This document shows positions 63,234 through 64,000 of a DNA stretch of 64,000 nt, one piece after another. The first letter of the stretch is position 1; each line of letters opens with the position of its first letter. This DNA comes from Beggiatoa alba B18LD (lineage in GTDB: Bacteria; Pseudomonadota; Gammaproteobacteria; Beggiatoales; Beggiatoaceae). The notes beneath the pieces were generated by a model. That model saw only the letters and a list, made by a program, of their open reading frames with translations, was not told the origin of the DNA and did not search any database. The stretch covers positions 2,307,704-2,371,703 of the forward strand of contig NZ_JH600070.1 of NCBI RefSeq assembly GCF_000245015.1. Direction: 5' to 3'. The position numbers were made by a program, and so were the translations under genes.

Positions 63234-63860
63234 ATGCTCACCCTGCTAGACAAATTCCCCAGCCCCATTCGTGCCATGCTGATACTCACCTTTTTCGGCA
63301 TTATTGGCAGTGCCCTCGTTGCTATCAGCTACGCCATCACCGCTGCACAAATCCAAGCCAACGAACGCGCCGTATTAACCCGTAATCTTGCCGTCCTCGT
63401 CCCTGACAGCCTCCACGATAATGACTTAAGCAACGACACCAAACAAATCGCCAACGCCCAAGCCCTAGGCATTGCCGACCCTGTAACCATCTACCGCGCC
63501 CGCCAACAAGGCAACCCCACTGCCGTTGTGCTTAACATTGTCGCCCCTGACGGCTATAGCGGAAATATTTACTTGCTTGTAGCCATTGCCTACGACGGCA
63601 CATTATTAGGCGTGCGCACCGTTTCCCACCAAGAAACCCCAGGGCTTGGCGATGCAATAGAAGAACGCCGTTCTGCATGGATTTTAAACTTTACGGGCAA
63701 GTCACTGACAAACCCAGCAGAAAATGGCTGGAAAGTCAAACGCGACGGCGGGACTTTCGACCAATTCAGTGGCGCGACCATTACCCCCCGCGCGGTGGTG
63801 AAAGCGGTACATAAAGCCTTGTTGTTTTATCGGGAGGAAAAAGCGGGGTTGTTTGATTAA
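63234..63860 (+). CDS. rnfG: Rnf complex subunit RnfG
   Basis: RnfG has one membrane span (about 12-37) and a periplasmic FMN domain. The 208-residue protein has the attachment site Thr182 in QFSGATITPRAVVKAV and SHQETPGLGDAIEERR, the family segment before it. It follows rnfD by three bases. RnfE, which usually follows in this order, is not seen before the window ends; repeat DNA begins directly after the stop. Confidence 0.95.
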   Translation: MLTLLDKFPSPIRAMLILTFFGIIGSALVAISYAITAAQIQANERAVLTRNLAVLVPDSLHDNDLSNDTKQIANAQALGIADPVTIYRARQQGNPTAVVLNIVAPDGYSGNIYLLVAIAYDGTLLGVRTVSHQETPGLGDAIEERRSAWILNFTGKSLTNPAENGWKVKRDGGTFDQFSGATITPRAVVKAVHKALLFYREEKAGLFD

Positions 63861-64000
63861 AAAGACAAGCATTTGTCTGAATCAGGATTTTCAGGATTAA
63901 CAGGATTTAAAACCCTTAAACCAAGAAATTAATAACCTGAGTTCGGCGAGTTTCTTTTAAAAAGACAATAACTTGTCTGAATCAGAATTCACAAAATTTT
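63861..64000. repeat. Composite intergenic repeat, copy H (runs off the window)
   Basis: A first palindrome arm opens TGTCTGAATCAGGATT at 63874, and after CCTTAAACCAAGAAATTAAT comes AACCTGAGTTCGGCGAGTTT (63932-63951), then a second TGTCTGAATCAGAATTCACA from 63974 to the edge. So two units lie in series, the second in the order of copy F. The remaining part lies beyond the window. Confidence 0.75.

Overview
The window reads as chromosomal DNA of an AT-rich gammaproteobacterium. Evidence: the gene order ruvB-ybgC-tolQRAB-pal-cpoB-queC, an rnfABCDG electron-transport cluster, lolCD, prmA, mrcB, smpB and a BolA-type gene. A phasin beside two exported PHB-depolymerase paralogues points to polyhydroxybutyrate storage. 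Together with a periplasmic DsrE-like protein and dense intergenic repeats this would fit a Beggiatoa/Thiotrichales-like sulfur bacterium, but that assignment is inference and nothing here proves it.

Layout. 1-2.8 kb: a gene tail, a membrane protein and the molybdenum-cofactor operon mobA-mobB-moaC. 2.8-8.6 kb (minus): phasin, two PHB depolymerases, two amino-acid ABC permeases, sppA. 9-11 kb: HPr and Enzyme I. 11.3-12.4 kb: an Rpn/PD-(D/E)XK nuclease-transposase gene between two copies of a short terminal-inverted-repeat element. 12.4-21.2 kb: a zinc-ribbon protein, prmA, mrcB, a dienelactone-hydrolase-like protein, an NAD-binding protein, an MFS transporter. 21.4-22.7 kb: a recent tandem duplication of a small PD-(D/E)XK gene. 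23-26.1 kb (minus): an operon of sensor kinase, TetR regulator, tautomerase-GNAT fusion and isochorismatase-like hydrolase, with two TetR-type palindromes. 26.4-31.5 kb: a 5'-nucleotidase-like enzyme, small hypotheticals and a YejA-like binding protein. 31.8-39.3 kb: the ruvB/Tol-Pal/queC block. 39.3-43.8 kb: a retropepsin-like protein, nadC, a lytic transglycosylase, DsrE-like and DUF4426-like exported proteins, msrB, tRNA-Ser and tRNA-Arg. 43.9-50.2 kb: a signalling block (see below). 50.5-58.1 kb: lolCD, a gamma carbonic anhydrase, a polyamine-type binding protein, dtd-smpB, a parvulin, a BolA-like protein, YciI, GST. 58.3-63.9 kb: a TPR protein and rnfABCDG.

The most unusual locus is 43971-50180: a membrane sensor with a SpoIIE/PP2C output, then a GAF-GAF histidine kinase whose stop lies 2 bases before a gene encoding receiver-receiver-caspase (peptidase C14) in one chain. 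The kinase and the receiver-caspase look like a two-component system whose output is a caspase-like protease instead of a DNA-binding domain.

The intergenic DNA carries at least two repeat families. One is a composite of about 100-200 bp (a CCTAGCAGG hairpin, a long imperfect palindrome built from CAGGATTTT-like units, and a CTCGCCGAACTCAGG module) with eight full or partial copies. The other is a short element with TATAGTAAACG-type inverted ends, with five full or partial copies.
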